Shown one piece after another: positions 24,877 through 32,764 of a stretch of 64,000 nt of DNA (its first letter is position 1; each line of letters begins with the position of its first letter). The DNA lies in contig JBDSZL010000050.1 in the NCBI GenBank assembly GCA_039925145.1, forward strand, positions 1 through 64,000, in the 5' to 3' direction. The stretch comes from JBDSZL01 sp039925145 (GTDB lineage: Bacteria; Acidobacteriota; Vicinamibacteria; Vicinamibacterales; SCN-69-37). Below the pieces are notes generated by a model, which did no database searches, had not been told where the DNA came from, and worked only from the letters and a program-made list of their open reading frames with translations. The translations under genes were made by a program, and so were the position numbers.

Positions 24877-25488
24877 TCAGCTCGAAGGTGCGGCTGACCT
24901 TCCACGAAGCCCCGTAAACGCTTTCCGCAGCGCTCGCAGTACCCATCGCATCAGCAACACGATCAGGATGAGCAGCAGCACCGTCACGGTGGCGGCAATC
25001 CACGGGTGTTGTGTCGCGACCCAGGTCAACGCGATCGCGGCGACGTCTTCGCCGACGCTGAGCGCGATGTTCGAAAACGGCTCGGGCGAAGGCGTGACCG
25101 CGCCACGGAGCGCCAGCTTGCCCCCGTGCGCGACGAGCGAGATGCCGCCGCCCGCGAGCGCCGCTATCGCCTGGGCGGCCGGCGGCAGGCTGCTCGATGC
25201 GCTCCACGCCAAGAGCGCGGCGGCGGGCACCCGCACGAACGTCTGCAGCGCATTCCAGACCAAGTCGAAAACAGGCACCTTGTCGGCGAAGAACTCCACC
25301 ACGAACAGCAGGCCGCTGATCCCAATCGTCCACCAGCTTTCCAGCACGTGCAGCGCGGGTGGTAACGCCACGAGATCGGCCTGCGCCAGCAGACCCAGCG
25401 TGGCGGCGGCCGCATACACGTTCAGGCCTGCCGCGAAGCTCACGGCGACGGCCATGGCGAGAATCTCGTCGGGTCTCAGAGGGATCAT
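24877..25488 (-). CDS. DUF4126 integral membrane protein
   Basis: This 203-residue hydrophobic protein fits DUF4126. It starts 'ILAMAVAVSFAAGLNVYAAAATLGLL', has the polar-loop motif VEFFADKVPVFDLVWN near residue 65, a Gly-rich 'LAGGGISLVAHGGKLALRG' segment, and a terminal TM helix followed by a basic tail. About five membrane spans are visible. The family is widespread but has no established function. A TATAGA hexamer ~18 nt upstream of the ATG may be the -10 box, giving a very short leader. It is convergent with the radical SAM gene. Confidence 0.82.
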   Translation of the reverse strand: MIPLRPDEILAMAVAVSFAAGLNVYAAAATLGLLAQADLVALPPALHVLESWWTIGISGLLFVVEFFADKVPVFDLVWNALQTFVRVPAAALLAWSASSSLPPAAQAIAALAGGGISLVAHGGKLALRGAVTPSPEPFSNIALSVGEDVAAIALTWVATQHPWIAATVTVLLLILIVLLMRWVLRALRKAFTGLRGRSAAPSS

Positions 25489-25650
25489 AATGCGCCGATC
25501 ACATCTATACCGGGGTGTCGAAACGAATGCCAGCGGCCGACGATCGACGCGGGGCGTTGGGCGCGTCTTTTGCTAGATTAACAGTCACCCCCGGCCGCGA
25601 GCGCATCGAATGATGACCTTGAGCTGGCTGATATCGATTCGAGTCTGGCG

Positions 25651-26838
25651 TTGTTGAGGCCAGCACGCAACCGGAGAGCGGATAGCCGCCGGGCGATTTC
25701 ACGGCGGTGGGCGTGGCTCCTGCTTGCGGGCGCCCTCGCCATTCCGCCCATCCGATTCGCCGTGATGGCGTTCCATCACGATCCCCCCGCATCCGCGTCC
25801 GACCGTGAGCAACGGCTTCGTTTGCTTGCGCGCGCCCGGGTGTTCGTCGATCCCTCCGATCACCGTGACCAGCCCGGGTGGGCCGCTGCCGATTTTCCTG
25901 ACGCCGCTGACGTGTCGTGCATCTACGTGCCGAAAGCGCCGCGGGGGACCACGCTCAAGTTCGATTGCCGCACGAGCTCGGGCGAGATCGTCAAAGTGAA
26001 ATACGGACGCACGCGCGAGCGGCTGGCCGAGGTGGCGGCGACGCGGCTGCTGCGCGCGATGGATTTCGGAGCGGACCGCGTCTCGTTCGTCCAGCGCCTG
26101 CACTGTTACGGCTGTCCCCCGTCGCCATTTCGCGCGCGCCTCATCGCAGAGCAGTTCTTTCTCACACCGGTGCTCGACTGGCTGCAGAACAACACGACGG
26201 TTCGCACGTACGACTGGGTGACGATTGAGCGCGAGCTGGCAGGGCGGGAGATCACCGCTGGCGACGTCGGCGGCTGGTCGTGGCCCGAGCTCGATGAGGT
26301 GCGCGAAGGAGCGGGCGGTGCCACCCGCGGGGAGATCGACGCGCTGCGGCTGATGGCTGTGTTTCTGGCGCACTGGGATGCGAAGCCGGGCAACCAGCGG
26401 CTCATCTGCATGGAGTCACGCGACGCCACCGACAGCTGCCGTCTGCCGCTCCTGATGCTGCAGGACGTCGGTGCCACCTTCGGTCCCGGCAAGGTGCAGC
26501 TCGCCGCATGGCAGCGGTTACCGATGTGGACCGACGCGGCTGCGTGCCGGGTCAGCATGGAACAGCTGCCGTACCAGGGTGCGGGGTTCGGATCCGCGCA
26601 AATCTCGGAAGAGGGACGGCGGCTGCTGGCCACGAGGTTCCGGCAATTCTCCTCGTCGGACATCGCGGCGCTGTTGCAATCGGCGCGATTTGCTGCCGAT
26701 GCGCCCGCCGATCGCGAGGAACAGGTCATCAGTGCCTGGACCGCCGCGTTCATGGACAAAGTGGCGCAGATCGTCGATCGTCCCCCGTGCCCATCAGTGA
26801 GCGGGCATCTCGGCCGCCGCCCGCTCGAGGCGTCCTGA
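25651..26838 (+). CDS. Membrane-anchored kinase-like protein (HipA/FAM20-type motifs)
   Basis: This 395-residue protein has an N-terminal signal or anchor (AWLLLAGALAIPPIRFAVM). Motifs in order resemble an atypical kinase: an ATP-lysine-like VKVKYG (K115/K117); a helix with EVAATRLL; a catalytic-loop-like HWDAKPGN (H241, D243, K245, N248); and a metal-site-like QDVGATFG (D272). A Cys pair in CYGCPPSPF follows the first lobe. I do not recognise a characterised family. The start is uncertain: TTG 25651 is used, and the frame stays open upstream. The last 45 bp overlap the convergent phosphoesterase gene. Confidence 0.72.
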   Translation: MLRPARNRRADSRRAISRRWAWLLLAGALAIPPIRFAVMAFHHDPPASASDREQRLRLLARARVFVDPSDHRDQPGWAAADFPDAADVSCIYVPKAPRGTTLKFDCRTSSGEIVKVKYGRTRERLAEVAATRLLRAMDFGADRVSFVQRLHCYGCPPSPFRARLIAEQFFLTPVLDWLQNNTTVRTYDWVTIERELAGREITAGDVGGWSWPELDEVREGAGGATRGEIDALRLMAVFLAHWDAKPGNQRLICMESRDATDSCRLPLLMLQDVGATFGPGKVQLAAWQRLPMWTDAAACRVSMEQLPYQGAGFGSAQISEEGRRLLATRFRQFSSSDIAALLQSARFAADAPADREEQVISAWTAAFMDKVAQIVDRPPCPSVSGHLGRRPLEAS

Positions 26839-27786
26839 GTCGACGGTCGCTCCGGTCCGGCTGATGGTCTGGAAGTACAGCGAATCGCCGCTGATCTCCA
26901 CGAGCATGAAATGGGTGTCTTTGTCGAATCCCTGCGCGCGCCAGCTGTCGCTCTTCAGATCGCCCGTTCGCAGTGCGCCGCCAGCCCCGGAGGTGAAGTA
27001 CTGAATCCCGTAACGGAGCACGATGCGCTCGTACAGATGATCGTGCCCGTTGAAGCCCACGTCCAGCCCGCCTGCTCTGAAGATCGGCTCGAGCACGCCG
27101 CGTAGTCGATACGCCGAGAAGCTGTAGCGGCCGGACGTGTAGAGCGGGTGGTGATAGAAGGCGATCTTCCAATTGGCGCGCGACGAGTCGAGCTCGCGTG
27201 CAAGCCATTGCAGTTGGCCGGCGTCGACGTTCACCGTATCGACAGCGAAGAACTGCACGCGCCGCGGTCCAATCGGTGGCACCGGGCCCTCGGGACGGCT
27301 GAACGTGTAATACCGCCGGCCTTCCATATGGAACAAGGGGTAGGTTTCTTCTCCCGGCGGATCGTGGTTGCCAAGCACGGCGTGAAACGTGACACCTTCG
27401 TCGAGCAGCGCCTTGTAGGGGCGTTCGAACCGCAGCCCGTAATCATCCGGCGTGCCTGAACCATAGAGGTTGTCGCCCAGCATCAAGACGAAATCGAACG
27501 GAAACTGTTCATGCCAGCGCGCCATCTGCGCGCCTGTCTCGTACTGCGCCTGATCGCCGCGCCCCACATCGCCCATCACCGCGAAGCGCACCGACCCGAG
27601 CTTTTTGGGTAAGGCGAGACCATGGCTATCCAGTTCGAGCGGTTCGACACTGACGACGTTGCCGTGTTTGTCGTCGGCGAGGTGGGTACCACGCGTGTAG
27701 AAATAGAAGGTCACTCCGGCGGCAGCCAGAACCCCGGCAGCCCACAACATTGCCCTGTACCCCCATCTCCGATCTGTTTTCGCCAT
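26794..27786 (-). CDS. Membrane-anchored metallophosphoesterase (purple acid phosphatase-like)
   Basis: This 330-residue protein has an N-terminal TM anchor (AMLWAAGVLAAAGVTFYFY) and a calcineurin-like catalytic domain outside the cytoplasm. The metal ligand blocks appear in order: VMGDVGRGD, LMLGDNLYG, LGNHDPPG, FYHHPLYTSG and FNGHDHLYE. This set matches purple-acid-phosphatase-type enzymes that bind two metals. It probably hydrolyses phosphoesters in the periplasm. The 3' end overlaps the convergent kinase-like gene by 45 bp, so the two coding sequences share their last codons on opposite strands. Confidence 0.93.
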   Translation of the reverse strand: MAKTDRRWGYRAMLWAAGVLAAAGVTFYFYTRGTHLADDKHGNVVSVEPLELDSHGLALPKKLGSVRFAVMGDVGRGDQAQYETGAQMARWHEQFPFDFVLMLGDNLYGSGTPDDYGLRFERPYKALLDEGVTFHAVLGNHDPPGEETYPLFHMEGRRYYTFSRPEGPVPPIGPRRVQFFAVDTVNVDAGQLQWLARELDSSRANWKIAFYHHPLYTSGRYSFSAYRLRGVLEPIFRAGGLDVGFNGHDHLYERIVLRYGIQYFTSGAGGALRTGDLKSDSWRAQGFDKDTHFMLVEISGDSLYFQTISRTGATVDSGRLERAAAEMPAH

Positions 27787-28032
27787 GGCTCGAGCGGAAG
27801 CTCAGTTCACCCAACGGAAGGCCTGCAAGTCGCGATCCCCGAAGCAACCGGGGGGCGAGTCTGAAACCCGGCACTGGCTAGCCTGGACTGTCGATGCCTG
27901 CTGCGGGCTGCGGGCTCGTGAGACAGGCGGCCTGTGGCGGTGCTCTTGCAATGAACCGGCGGGTCCACTCGCGCGTGTGACGACAAGACCAGTCATTGCG
28001 CCCGACGGTCTAAGCTGCTTCGAGAGGTGGCT
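27787..28032. other. Intergenic region with no recognised gene
   Basis: This 246-bp gap lies between divergent genes. I see no tRNA, no clear promoter pair and no repeat, only GAGAGG serving the downstream gene. Confidence 0.5.
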
Positions 28033-28437
28033 ATGAAGCGTCTGGTCTCAGCGGCGGGTCTGCTCGCGCTCGTGAGTGTCGGAATTGGATCATCGGTCCT
28101 GCTGGCGAGGCAGCAGAATCAGCCGGGGCTGCCCACTGTGGGGCGCATGCTGATTCTCAATCGTGAGCGCGCCGAAGCCATTCCCGTAACCGTCCAGGGT
28201 GGCGACGCGCTCTCGGTCGTGCTGATGGGCAACCCGGCCGTGTCTCTCGTGCCGAACGCCGCGGTAGCGACGCATGCGGCTCGGCAGAGCTGGGAGTACC
28301 AGCAGATTCAGGCGCCTGCCGCAACCGACCTCAGCGTTGCGCTCACCAACGCCGGAGCCAACGGATGGGAAGCTGTTGGCGTGGTGCCGGCGATAGGCGC
28401 GTCACCCGCGACGATCCTGCTGAAGCGTCCGCGCTGA
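28033..28437 (+). CDS. Secreted small protein with DUF4177-like C-terminus
   Basis: This 134-residue protein has a Sec signal (about residues 1-25). The C-terminal ~50 residues run 'WEYQQIQAP', 'LSVALTNAGANGWEAVGVV', 'TILLKRPR', the pattern of DUF4177 (WEY...L...LN.LG..GWE.VGV...LKR). The middle part has no recognisable motif. ATG 28033 is chosen because GAGAGG lies ~6 nt upstream; a GTG six bases earlier overlaps the ribosome site. The function of the family is unknown. A strong hairpin follows 13 nt after the stop. Confidence 0.7.
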   Translation: MKRLVSAAGLLALVSVGIGSSVLLARQQNQPGLPTVGRMLILNRERAEAIPVTVQGGDALSVVLMGNPAVSLVPNAAVATHAARQSWEYQQIQAPAATDLSVALTNAGANGWEAVGVVPAIGASPATILLKRPR

Positions 28438-28450
28438 GGCGCCGTACGCG

Positions 28451-28484
28451 CGAACACCGGGTTTCCCATGAAACCCGGTGTTCG
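28451..28484. terminator. Strong bidirectional terminator
   Basis: A 15-bp perfect stem (CGAACACCGGGTTTC, CCAT loop, GAAACCCGGTGTTCG) followed by CCTTTCC sits between two convergent genes. It is the most stable intergenic hairpin in the window. Confidence 0.8.
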
Positions 28485-28511
28485 CCTTTCCGTGATCGAA
28501 ATCGAAGCCGA

Positions 28512-28910
28512 TTACCAGCGAGGCTCGCGCCGGCCTCCACCGCCTCCACCGTTGCCTCCGCCACCGCGGCCACCGAAATTGCCGCCACCACCGCCCGATC
28601 CACCGCGGCCGCCAGAGTTTCCGCCTCCACCGCCACCGAATCCGCCGCGCCCACCGCCGCCAGCCGGCGGCCGCGCCTCGTTGACCGCGAGCCGTCGTCC
28701 TTCGAGCTCCGTCTCGTTGAACTTCTCGATGGCGGCGCGAGCCGCATCTTCAGATCCCATTTCGACGAATCCAAATCCACGCGACCGGCCGGTGGCCTGG
28801 TCGCGCATCACCCGAACGGAATCTACCGGCCCGGCTTGCGCGAACAGATCCTGCAGCGTGCTCTCTTCTGTCGAGAACGACAGGTTTCCCACGAACAACT
28901 TTCGATTCAT
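28512..28910 (-). CDS. RRM-domain RNA-binding protein with long Gly-rich tail (paralogue 2)
   Basis: This 132-residue paralogue of the protein at 22263 has RNP2 KLFVGNLSF and RNP1 SRGFGFVEM. Its Gly-rich tail of ~50 residues is longer but ends with the same GRREPRW. The tail is encoded by low-complexity GCC/ACC triplets (28530-28670). GGGGAG lies 8 nt before the ATG. The promoter and leader resemble those of paralogue 1, so both genes probably respond to the same signal. Single-RRM glycine-rich proteins act as RNA chaperones in stress or cold in other bacteria. Confidence 0.92.
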   Translation of the reverse strand: MNRKLFVGNLSFSTEESTLQDLFAQAGPVDSVRVMRDQATGRSRGFGFVEMGSEDAARAAIEKFNETELEGRRLAVNEARPPAGGGGRGGFGGGGGGNSGGRGGSGGGGGNFGGRGGGGNGGGGGGRREPRW

Positions 28911-28972
28911 GCGTCCATCTCCCCGTCCGCACTACCTGCGGACCCACCGCGCGGGGCGGCGTGTGGCGAACC

Positions 28973-29038
28973 TAGCCTGTGGACCATCCACGAACTGCTG
29001 CGGGAACGAGACGGGGACGAGCGACGCGCGGTCGTCTC
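28973..29038 (-). promoter_or_regulatory. Conserved leader element of RRM gene 2
   Basis: This is the second copy of the block at 22689-22759. It keeps GAGACGACC, the GCAGCAGTTCG box and the hairpin GTGGA-TGG-TCCAC (28979-28991). The rest of the 309-bp gap between 28911 and 29219 holds the promoter and no gene. Confidence 0.55.
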
Positions 29039-29082
29039 CTGAACGATACCAGCGGCGGCGGGCTAAAGGGCTCCCGATTTCC

Positions 29083-29111
29083 AGCATAGCGGGTCCGCCA
29101 GGGTGACGCAA
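29083..29111 (-). promoter_or_regulatory. Promoter of RRM gene 2
   Basis: On the minus strand TTGCGT (29111-29106), 17 bp and TATGCT (29088-29083) give a predicted leader of ~166 nt, almost the same length as that of RRM gene 1. Confidence 0.55.
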
Positions 29112-29219
29112 TTGCCTCGTGCGACGGACCCGGTCGCCGCCGAAACTGGGTGTACTGTAGACGTTCGGCCCGAAGCCGCGGTGGCTGGTCTGGCGTGCAG
29201 TGACTGGAGCAGAGCAACG

Positions 29220-29876
29220 ATGCTGAGCGGCGTGCGGGTCATCGGCCGGGGCCGCGTGGGCGGGGCCATCGCGAGCCGCCTCGCGCAGCACGGACTCCTT
29301 CGCGAGGGCGACGCCGACCTCGTGCTGTTGTGCGTCCCCGATCGCGCCATCTCCACCGTGGCGGCTGCGATTGCCCCCGGCCCATGGGTGGCGCACGTGA
29401 GCGGCGCCACGCCGCTCGCCAGTCTCGCGCCGCATCGCCGAAGATTCGGCGTGCATCCGCTGCAGACGTTCACCGCCGCACGTGGTCCCGAGCAGCTCGA
29501 CGGCGCGTGGGCCGCCGTGAGTGCGGAAGAGACCGAAGGGCGTACTTATGGCCGCTGGCTCGCCGATCGGTTGGGGCTGCGGCCGTTCGATCTGGCAGAA
29601 AGCGCACGAGCGCTGTACCACGCCGGTGGGGTGTTCGCGTCCAACTACCTCGTCACCCTCCATCGCGCCGCCTCGCGCGCCCTCGAGGCCTCAGGGGTTC
29701 CGCCCGAGGCGCTGCTCCCGCTGATGCAGCGGACGATGGACAACGGCTTCGAGCTGACGGGGCCGATTGCGCGCGGTGATGCCGCCACGATCGAGGCGCA
29801 CCGCGTCGCGTTGCGCGCGACGCTCCCGGATCTGGCGCCGCTCTACGACGCGCTGGCCGAGGCCACCCGCCGATGA
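29220..29876 (+). CDS. Rossmann-fold / DUF2520 protein in the pantothenate operon
   Basis: This 218-residue protein has an N-terminal NAD(P)-binding motif (RVIGRGRVGGAIASRL) and the DUF2520 helical domain ('FGVHPLQTF', 'YHAGGVFASNYLVTLH', 'LMQRTMDNGF'). The N-terminal domain is shorter than usual. The layout recalls 6-phosphogluconate/ketopantoate reductase-like enzymes. It overlaps panC by 4 nt and heads a panC-panB operon, while no panE or ilvC is in view, so a ketopantoate reductase role is plausible but unproven. ATG 29220 has GGAG ~10 nt upstream; the frame continues upstream without a ribosome site. Confidence 0.82.
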   Translation: MLSGVRVIGRGRVGGAIASRLAQHGLLREGDADLVLLCVPDRAISTVAAAIAPGPWVAHVSGATPLASLAPHRRRFGVHPLQTFTAARGPEQLDGAWAAVSAEETEGRTYGRWLADRLGLRPFDLAESARALYHAGGVFASNYLVTLHRAASRALEASGVPPEALLPLMQRTMDNGFELTGPIARGDAATIEAHRVALRATLPDLAPLYDALAEATRR

Positions 29877-30712
29877 GGCGCGTTCGCACGGTGGCCGAAC
29901 TGCGCACGGCAGTCAAAGCGCCGCGCCGCGCCGGCCGCGTCGGCTTCGTGCCGACGATGGGTGCACTGCATGAGGGGCATGCAGCACTGATGGCGCTGGC
30001 GCGAGCCGAGTGCGAGCACGTGGTCGCCAGCATCTTCGTCAACCCGGCGCAGTTCAACGACCCGGCAGATCTCGCCGCTTATCCGCGGCCTGACGATCGC
30101 GACGCGCAGATTGCCGCCGACGCCGGTGTCGACGTGCTGTTCGTGCCGGACAGCGATGAGGTCTACCGTCCCGACCATGCGACAGCCGTGCACGTCGCAG
30201 GCCCAGCCGAGGGCCTCGAGGGCCGCTCACGGTCCGGGCATTTCGACGGCGTGGCACTCGTGTGCCTCAAGCTGTTTGCGATGGTGCAGCCCGATGTCGC
30301 GTACTTCGGCCAGAAGGACGCCCAACAGGTGGCAGTCATTCGTCAGCTTGTGCGCGATCTCAATCTGCCGCTCGATGTGCGGGTGGTCCCCACCGTCCGC
30401 GACCACGATGGGCTGGCCCTTTCTTCGCGCAACGCGCGACTCTCGGCCGAGGAGCGGGCGATGGCGTTGGCGGTGCCGCGCGCGCTGCTGGCGGGCCTCG
30501 AGGCGCACCGCCGCGGGGCAGACGCGGCCGTCGCTGCGCGACAGGCGCTCGACGGCGTGGCGCTCGAGTACGCGGCCGTGGTCGATTTCAACGGGCAGCC
30601 GACGCTCCTCGTCGCCGCTGTCGTCGGCCGCACGCGGCTGATCGATAATGTGCCTCTGGAGCACCCGGAGCTCGCGGGGTTTTCAGATCGCGCAATGTCC
30701 GAGGACCTCTGA
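29873..30712 (+). CDS. panC: Pantothenate synthetase
   Basis: PanC joins pantoate and beta-alanine with ATP to make pantothenate. The 279-residue protein shows the nucleotidyltransferase motif PTMGALHEGHAAL (with the HxGH-like HEGH), the pantoate-binding FVNPAQFN, 'YFGQKDAQQ' and the KMSKS-equivalent 'LALSSRNARLS'. The length matches the family. Its start overlaps the DUF2520 gene by 4 nt, and panB begins 1 nt after its stop, so all three genes are translated from one message in the cytoplasm. Confidence 0.97.
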   Translation: MRRVRTVAELRTAVKAPRRAGRVGFVPTMGALHEGHAALMALARAECEHVVASIFVNPAQFNDPADLAAYPRPDDRDAQIAADAGVDVLFVPDSDEVYRPDHATAVHVAGPAEGLEGRSRSGHFDGVALVCLKLFAMVQPDVAYFGQKDAQQVAVIRQLVRDLNLPLDVRVVPTVRDHDGLALSSRNARLSAEERAMALAVPRALLAGLEAHRRGADAAVAARQALDGVALEYAAVVDFNGQPTLLVAAVVGRTRLIDNVPLEHPELAGFSDRAMSEDL

Positions 30713-30713
30713 G

Positions 30714-31616
30714 ATGACTGACGCGTCCCTTCCCGGTTCGGCGACCAAAGTCACGCTGCTCGACCTCTCGGCGATGCGCGCCCGGCGTCAGCCCATCGTG
30801 ATGGTCACGGCGTACGACGCGCCGAGTGCCCGACTGGCTGATGCCGCGGGCATCGACGTCATTCTCGTCGGGGACTCGGCGGGCGAGACGGTGCTCGGTG
30901 GCGGTTCCACGGTCGCGGTCACCATGGACGAGATGCTGCTCTTCACCCGTGCCGTGTCGCGCGCAACACGCCGTGCGCTCGTCGTGGCCGACATGCCGTT
31001 CGGGTCGTACCAGGTGTCTGAAGACGAGGCGGTGAGCAACGCCATTCGTCTGGTGAAAGAGTCTGGTGCCGACGCCGTCAAGCTCGAAGGCGCGGGCCGC
31101 ACGCTCACCCGCATCGGCGGCATCGTCGACGCCGGCATTCCGGTGATGGGACACATCGGCCTCACGCCGCAGTCAGCCACCATGCAGGGAGGCTATCGGG
31201 CGCAGGGCCGAACGGCTGTCGCCGCGCGGCGGATCGTGGCCGAGGCCGCGGCGCTCGAGCGTGCGGGATGCTTTGCAGTGGTCCTCGAAGCGATTCCCGC
31301 CGTGGTGGCCGAGCGTGTCACGGCCAGTCTCACCATTCCTACGATCGGCATTGGCGCAGGGGCGGGCTGCGCGGGGCAGGTGCTCGTGTGGCACGACCTG
31401 CTGGGCCTGACGACCCGGCAGCCTCCGCGCTTCGTCAAGACGTACGCGAAACTCGATGCGATTATCGATGCAGCGCTTCGCAGTTACGCTGCCGAGGTGC
31501 GTCAGAATCTGTATCCCGAAACGCGCCACACCTACGGCATGCCGGACGACGAGCGGGAGCGGTGGGAGGCGGAGAGCGAGAGGAAACCGGGTCTGCGGGG
31601 CGACCCGGTCTCCTGA
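30714..31616 (+). CDS. panB: 3-methyl-2-oxobutanoate hydroxymethyltransferase
   Basis: PanB transfers a hydroxymethyl group from methylene-THF to alpha-ketoisovalerate, giving ketopantoate. The 300-residue TIM barrel shows 'VMVTAYDAPSARLADAAGID', the metal-ligand motif VGDS, 'ADMPFGSYQ', 'VKLEGA' and 'VMGHIGLTPQS', followed by 'TIGIGAG'. The ATG follows the panC stop by 1 nt. The C-terminal ~40 residues are a charged extension beyond the barrel. With panC and the DUF2520 gene it covers most of the route to pantothenate. The aspartate decarboxylase gene panD is not in the window. Confidence 0.97.
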   Translation: MTDASLPGSATKVTLLDLSAMRARRQPIVMVTAYDAPSARLADAAGIDVILVGDSAGETVLGGGSTVAVTMDEMLLFTRAVSRATRRALVVADMPFGSYQVSEDEAVSNAIRLVKESGADAVKLEGAGRTLTRIGGIVDAGIPVMGHIGLTPQSATMQGGYRAQGRTAVAARRIVAEAAALERAGCFAVVLEAIPAVVAERVTASLTIPTIGIGAGAGCAGQVLVWHDLLGLTTRQPPRFVKTYAKLDAIIDAALRSYAAEVRQNLYPETRHTYGMPDDERERWEAESERKPGLRGDPVS

Positions 31617-31622
31617 TGCGTC

Positions 31623-32582
31623 TCAGCGTGCGGCGTTCATCATCGCCGGTGCCAGCTTGGCGGCGGCTTCCTTCACGGCTTTTTCGGTGGCCTCGCCCAG
31701 GATCGTTTCGCGGAAATCCTTGCTGCCCATATTGATTGCGCCGAAGTTGCCGCCGATGGCGGTGCCGAGGAGCAGCCCCTTGCGGTTCGACTTGCCCTCG
31801 GCCTTGACGCTGGCCAGAATCTCGCTCGTCGACGCGTCGATCACGCGAATCGTGAGGGCGACGTTTGCCGTCGTGTTCTTGGCGCCCGCGCCGCCCATGA
31901 AGCGTCCTGCCACCGACCCGGCCGCCCCGCCGACGTTCTTCTCTTCGCTGCCGAACTTGGTCACCGAGCCGGTAATCAGCATGTTGGCGCCGAGCACTTT
32001 GCCGAGCGACGCGGCCTGCTTCGCGCTCACGTCGGCCCGGTTGCTATTGGCGAGGTTCTGTTCGCCGAGGACCGCGTCGATCTGCTTGCGCTCGAGCAAA
32101 CTGATTTGGCCCGTCTGCAGGAGTTCGTCTACCAGCATGTCCGAGATGCCTTTGCCGATATCCCAGTTGCCACTCCACCACTGCTGAATCGTGCCGAACT
32201 CGAAGCTCAGCACCGCCGCGCGCGGCCTTACAGCACGTGCTTGGGGTGCAGGGACGCTGGTCGCACGGGGTGTTCCCCCGCTACCCGCTGCCTCGGCGAC
32301 AACCTTTACCTTGCCGCGCTGCACGAACCCGACGCGATCGAATCCGGACGCGTCTTTCGGCAGCCGCACCTCGTACCAGTCGCCGGTCTGACTGACCACC
32401 TGCAGCACCGCGCCCACGGGGACGGGCGTCACCACGGCGCTCGTCACATCGGCCGAGAGAAAGACACGGGTGTCGCTGGCGGTCACCTGAACCGAGCCGG
32501 TTTGGGCCGATGCGATGAACGGCAGCGCAATCAGCATGAGCGCCGGAATGGCCCTGCTCAGAATTCGGAATGTTGTCGTCAT
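31623..32582 (-). CDS. SH3b + CsgG-like secreted protein
   Basis: This 319-residue protein has a Sec signal ending IASAQ and a bacterial SH3-like domain (~25-90, 'VTASDTRVFLSADVTS', 'GDWYEVRLPKDASGFDRVGFV'). A CsgG-like domain (~105-260) follows, with 'ISLLERKQIDAVLGEQNLA' and 'LGKVLGANMLITGSVTKFG'. CsgG is the outer-membrane curli export pore, but this protein has no lipobox and no curli genes nearby, so it more likely belongs to the broader CsgG/TolB-N-like group. AGGAGG lies 11 nt before ATG 32582; a GTG at 32591 is too close to the ribosome site. Confidence 0.8.
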   Translation of the reverse strand: MTTTFRILSRAIPALMLIALPFIASAQTGSVQVTASDTRVFLSADVTSAVVTPVPVGAVLQVVSQTGDWYEVRLPKDASGFDRVGFVQRGKVKVVAEAAGSGGTPRATSVPAPQARAVRPRAAVLSFEFGTIQQWWSGNWDIGKGISDMLVDELLQTGQISLLERKQIDAVLGEQNLANSNRADVSAKQAASLGKVLGANMLITGSVTKFGSEEKNVGGAAGSVAGRFMGGAGAKNTTANVALTIRVIDASTSEILASVKAEGKSNRKGLLLGTAIGGNFGAINMGSKDFRETILGEATEKAVKEAAAKLAPAMMNAAR

Positions 32583-32764
32583 AGGCTGCACCGCCTCCTG
32601 AAGCGGGTGTCGACGCGGCGTTACGCGGTGCCGGCGGCCGTCTTATCGGCTCGTGCTCCGGCGCCGTTAGGTGATGGCAGGACGCGATTTTGTGCCCATC
32701 GCCGGCAAATGGCAACACAAGAAGCCGCACAGTATGATGAAAGCTCTCTGGAGGGGGCGGCCCT

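Noticed and set aside
28530..28670. Repeated CCACCGCC-type triplets resembling a repeat array
   Set aside because: This is the coding sequence for the glycine-rich tail of RRM protein 2. There are no equal-length repeats or spacers, so it is not a CRISPR array.
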